The notes beneath the pieces were generated by a model that was given only the letters and a program-made list of their open reading frames with translations, ran no database searches and was not told where the DNA came from. Source: a virus. Taken from it: a stretch of DNA of 40,830 bases. Position numbers and translations under genes: made by a program. The stretch is from positions 1 to 40,830 of the IMG/VR virus record IMGVR_UViG_3300031274_000006; one strand, 5' to 3'. Below are positions 38,903 to 40,830 of this stretch, one piece after another (position 1 is the stretch's first letter; each line of letters starts with the position of its first letter).

Positions 38903-39413
38903 GGAATGGCGCTCGGTTAAAGCTTTTGAGGGATGGTATGAAGTAAGCAACCTAGGACGCGTGAGGCGCGTGAAGGGTGGATCGGGAACGAGCCCCGGCA
39001 GAATATTGCGACTGGGCATTGTCAGAAACGGATATAAACAAGCGCGATTGTTCGCGGGCCGAAAGCGTAGCGCCCGTTATGTGCATAGGCTAGTCGCAGA
39101 GGCGTTCTTAGGTGAGCCACAAGGGTGCCATGAAATCAATCACCGCAACGGCGACACCGGTGATAACAGAGTAGAGAATCTAGAGTGGGTCACACACAGC
39201 GAAAACATGCTCTATTCTTATCGTGTTTTGGACGCCACGCCCAGCAGGGGAGAGGCCCATTATCGCGCCAAGCTCACAAGGGAACAAGTGCGTCAAATCA
39301 GAAGCCTCTACGCGGCGGGAGAATGCACCCAGGTTGAGCTAGCGCGTAGGTTTTCGGTGAGTCAACCGAATATTAGTGAGATCGTCCGCCGAGATACATG
39401 GAAGCACATATAG
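38883..39413 (+). CDS. HNH homing endonuclease with NUMOD4 domain
   Basis: 176 residues from GTG 38883. NUMOD4 segment EEWRSVKAFEGWYEVSNLGR, then HNH core (VHRLVAEAFLG, CHEINHRNGDTGDNRVENLE, WVTHSENM), then a C-terminal helix-turn-helix (QVELARRFSVSQPNISEIVR). These enzymes cut at a specific site and spread by repair. The coding sequence looks richer in A/T-ending codons than its neighbours, fitting lateral transfer. It follows and overlaps the previous gene, so its insertion may have replaced that gene's original end. Confidence 0.9.
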   Translation: MQRHNTEEWRSVKAFEGWYEVSNLGRVRRVKGGSGTSPGRILRLGIVRNGYKQARLFAGRKRSARYVHRLVAEAFLGEPQGCHEINHRNGDTGDNRVENLEWVTHSENMLYSYRVLDATPSRGEAHYRAKLTREQVRQIRSLYAAGECTQVELARRFSVSQPNISEIVRRDTWKHI

Positions 39414-39421
39414 GAGGCAAG

Positions 39422-39658
39422 ATGCTACGCGGACATGGCATGGGTGATTTCGAGGGCGCGGAACCTGGGCCGGTCGAGGGGCGCTGCCGCGTGTGTCACG
39501 CCTACATCGGCCCGGGCTCGCGCTACTGCTACCACCACAAGATTCTGAGGACCAAGGCCCGGGCGCAGGTCGAGCGGCTGTGCGAGATTGCGCACCGGCG
39601 GAAGGTGCGGCAGATGATTCAGGACTGGTGGGCGGCGACGGAACCGGAGGAGGCGTGA
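39422..39658 (+). CDS. Zinc-finger microprotein
   Basis: 78 residues, ATG 39422 with GGAGG seven bases upstream. CRVCHAYIGPGSRYCYHH gives C-x2-C and C-x-H-H zinc ligands, followed by a basic helix (RTKARAQVERLCEIAHRRKV). Probably nucleic-acid-binding. One-base overlap with the next ATG. Confidence 0.68.
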   Translation: MLRGHGMGDFEGAEPGPVEGRCRVCHAYIGPGSRYCYHHKILRTKARAQVERLCEIAHRRKVRQMIQDWWAATEPEEA

Positions 39659-39912
39659 TGAACTACGATCCAGAGGAGCGCAAGTGGACGCATTGGCGAG
39701 CGGTAAAAGAGCTGCGCGAACAAAGGAGGCGGGAAAAGGCGGATGCCGAATGGTCGCTGGTCGGACACATCGTCAAAGACCTGTTCCTGGCACTTCTCAC
39801 TGCCCTATATGCCCCATCGTCGGGACACCAGGCGGCATTTGCTCTTATATCGCTGTTCTGGATATTTGCGGCTGTGGGTAGGGTTGTGACGTGGCTTAAC
39901 CAGCGCGACTAG
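39658..39912 (+). CDS. Small membrane protein
   Basis: 84 residues, ATG 39658. Basic N-terminal helix (WRAVKELREQRRREKADAEW), then two hydrophobic segments (LVGHIVKDLFLALLTALYAP and FALISLFWIFAAVGRVVTWL). Holin-like by size, but the gene at 40276 is the other candidate. Context: shortly before the lysis-like genes. Confidence 0.66.
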   Translation: MNYDPEERKWTHWRAVKELREQRRREKADAEWSLVGHIVKDLFLALLTALYAPSSGHQAAFALISLFWIFAAVGRVVTWLNQRD

Positions 39913-39932
39913 GTACGACACCGGAGGAGATT

Positions 39933-40157
39933 ATGGCAGAGCCGGGGCGAGCGGCGTGGCGATGTCCGCAATGTGGGTTCGTCGTGGGCTGGGTAAACGA
40001 TGACAATCAGCTCGTCATCTGGCGTTATCCCGGTGGCTTCATCATCCTCCGCTGTGGCACGTTCGCGTGCGCGTGCGGGGCGGTGGTGGAGTGGCGCCAG
40101 GCTGCCCCGCCAAGGAGGGTTGACAAAATGTCAACTAAACTTGACATCGCGCCTTAA
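39933..40157 (+). CDS. Zinc-ribbon protein overlapping downstream promoter
   Basis: 74 residues, ATG 39933 six bases after GGAGG. CPQC and CACG with an intervening strand (NQLVIWRYPGGFIILRCG) form a zinc ribbon. Its last codons (VDKMSTKLDIAP) are the DNA of the operator palindrome and -35 box of the next promoter. Confidence 0.7.
   Translation: MAEPGRAAWRCPQCGFVVGWVNDDNQLVIWRYPGGFIILRCGTFACACGAVVEWRQAAPPRRVDKMSTKLDIAP
40120..40146. promoter_or_regulatory. TTGACA/TGTCAA operator-like palindrome at holin promoter
   Basis: TTGACA (40120-40125), three A, TGTCAA (40129-40134) form a perfect inverted repeat. A third TTGACA (40141-40146) is the -35 box, 21 bp (two helical turns) from the first. 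A repressor or activator bound to the palindrome would touch the polymerase site. Confidence 0.72.
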
Positions 40158-40169
40158 TTGTGGTAAGAT
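40141..40169 (+). promoter_or_regulatory. Promoter of holin-like/lysis and packaging unit
   Basis: TTGACA (40141-40146), 17 bases, TAAGAT (40164-40169); the same boxes and spacing as the 34009 promoter. Predicted start near 40176. It may drive genes 40276 through the terminase on the circular genome. Confidence 0.87.
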
Positions 40170-40175
40170 GAACTA

Positions 40176-40256
40176 GCAGGCTGGAAGGGCGGATAATCCC
40201 CCAGCCACCCCGGAGATGAGCGCCCGGAACCCCATTGGGTTTCGCGGCGCTTTTTT
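40176..40256 (+). promoter_or_regulatory. Short structured leader ending in a terminator
   Basis: GGCTGG (40179-40184) pairs with CCAGCC (40201-40206), with inner GGG/CCC. GGGCG (40187-40191) can instead pair with CGCCC (40221-40225), part of the terminator arm, which would free polymerase to read through. An attenuator or riboswitch-like leader for gene 40276 is plausible; alternatively an 80-base ncRNA. Confidence 0.55.
40220..40256 (+). terminator. Rho-independent terminator within lysis leader
   Basis: GCGCC (40220-40224) pairs with GGCGC (40246-40250); inner AACCC/GGGTT (40228-40232 with 40237-40241) closes a CATT loop. TTTTTT follows at 40251-40256. Confidence 0.85.
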
Positions 40257-40275
40257 GTTGTCTGGAGGAGATACC

Positions 40276-40503
40276 ATGAACCCTGTTTCTGGACTGCTAC
40301 GCTCGCGCAAGTTCCTGCTTCTTGTGCTCGATACCATCATCTCGCTCGTTCTCTTTTTCGTCGGCAAATATGCATCGCCCAACCTGGCTGAGGATATCAA
40401 GTTCATCATCGCTGCCTATCAGCCGGTATTCGTGGCAATCATCGTCGCTATCTCGGTAGAGGACGCGGCGGCCAAGCGGTCGGGCACATTCAAGTATCAG
40501 TAG
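40276..40503 (+). CDS. Holin-like membrane protein
   Basis: 75 residues, ATG 40276 six bases after GGAGGAG. Basic start (LLRSRKF), hydrophobic helix (LLLVLDTIISLVLFFVGKYA), a short polar loop and a second helix (YQPVFVAIIVAISVEDAAAK), with a basic tail. The pattern SRKF ... AYQPVFVAIIVAISVEDA is that of small class II phage holins. A holin makes membrane lesions that release or activate the wall-degrading enzyme. Those enzymes lie far away at 21.7-23.8 kb. Confidence 0.72.
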   Translation: MNPVSGLLRSRKFLLLVLDTIISLVLFFVGKYASPNLAEDIKFIIAAYQPVFVAIIVAISVEDAAAKRSGTFKYQ

Positions 40504-40513
40504 GCGGGCAACG

Positions 40514-40830
40514 ATGAATCTAGACTGGCTCTCTCTCGACATGTTCGTTGCAGCGCTGCCCGGTATTGCGGCATTGATCGCGGTCCTTATCGCCTGGCGC
40601 GCTGCGAAGGGCCAGCGTAACGAGACGGCGGCAGGCACGCGTAAGACCGGCGTCGAGGCGCTGGCGACGGTGGTCACGGCCCTACAGACTGAGGTCACGC
40701 GGGTGAGCCATCGCATCGAGGTCATCGAGGCTGAAAAGCGGGTGCTGCAGGCACGCGTCGAGGCGCTGGAGGTGGAGCGAGATACACTACGGCGCAGGGT
40801 AGACGATTTGCAGGCGCGATTGGATGCGGT
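40514..40830 (+). CDS. Membrane-anchored coiled-coil protein, N-terminal part (continues at 3-170)
   Basis: ATG 40514, ten bases after the holin-like stop. The frame is open to the right edge and ends at 170 on the circle (119 residues in total). An N-terminal hydrophobic helix (MFVAALPGIAALIAVLIAWR) is followed by a long charged coiled coil. Partner of the holin-like protein by position; spanin-like or antiholin role is possible. Confidence 0.78.
   Translation, partial: MNLDWLSLDMFVAALPGIAALIAVLIAWRAAKGQRNETAAGTRKTGVEALATVVTALQTEVTRVSHRIEVIEAEKRVLQARVEALEVERDTLRRRVDDLQARLDA
40704..40830. repeat. Right copy of 127-bp terminal direct repeat
   Basis: Exact copy of positions 1-127. Collapsing the two copies gives a circle of 40,703 bp and joins the gene starting at 40514 to its C-terminal part at 3-170 without a frame break. 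Confidence 0.97.

Noticed and set aside
1-40830. Lysogeny module, tRNA genes, rRNA or insertion sequences
   Set aside because: No integrase, classical repressor, tRNA cloverleaf, rRNA or transposase sequence was seen; the scan for tRNAs was by eye, so a tRNAscan-type search would be decisive.

Overview
The window is a complete or near-complete genome of a tailed double-stranded DNA bacteriophage with siphovirus gene order. The first 127 bases are repeated exactly at the end (1-127 = 40704-40830), and one reading frame runs off the right end and continues at the left end. The molecule is therefore a circle or circularly permuted form of 40,703 bp. I see no integrase, CI-like repressor, DNA polymerase, RNA polymerase, rRNA, tRNA or CRISPR array. 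This suggests a lytic phage that relies on the host replisome and on host sigma70-type RNA polymerase: five good promoters carry an exact TTGACA. The DNA is GC-rich, Shine-Dalgarno sites are strong, GTG starts are common and start/stop overlaps are frequent. The host cannot be read from the sequence; a YLPTV motif in a secreted protease is only a faint, uncertain hint of Chloroflexota.

Layout. (a) 40276-1548: holin-like protein, membrane/coiled-coil protein, metallophosphoesterase and two small genes. (b) 1549-1711: structured leader and candidate packaging site. (c) 1712-8286: small terminase (apparently with a CTG start), large terminase, portal, MuF-like head protein, scaffold, major capsid and two small probable head proteins. 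(d) 8335-13425: long repeat-rich probable virion protein, two further virion proteins (one a fiber-tail adaptor) and two glycosyltransferases inside the structural operon. (e) 13418-21722: head-tail connectors, tail terminator, tail tube, tail chaperones with a canonical C CCA AAC -1 frameshift site, a short tape measure, tail tip, hub and fiber. (f) 21709-23813: two candidate wall-degrading enzymes. (g) 23799-26974, minus strand: one tight operon of ten small genes, including four related short proteins, led by a putative ribbon-helix-helix protein and a near-perfect promoter. (h) 27199-34007, plus strand: early/accessory genes including an ERF recombinase, many zinc-ribbon microproteins, small membrane proteins and a complete secreted subtilisin-like protease. 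(i) 34009-36926: promoter, highly structured RNA ending in a terminator, ParB/zinc/Dam-methylase fusion, PD-(D/E)XK nuclease and a replication initiator containing two iteron arrays (probable origin). (j) 36971-40157: small genes, an ABA-sandwich protein, a VRR-NUC-like nuclease and an HNH homing endonuclease. (k) 40120-40256: operator-like palindrome, promoter and a leader with a terminator ahead of the holin-like gene.

All genes except group (g) lie on the plus strand, so transcription diverges at about 27.1 kb and converges at 23.8 kb. The strongest candidates for undescribed biology are the structured RNA and ParB-Dam-nuclease locus, the phage-borne secreted subtilase, the glycosyltransferase pair within the virion genes, and the operator/iteron regions.
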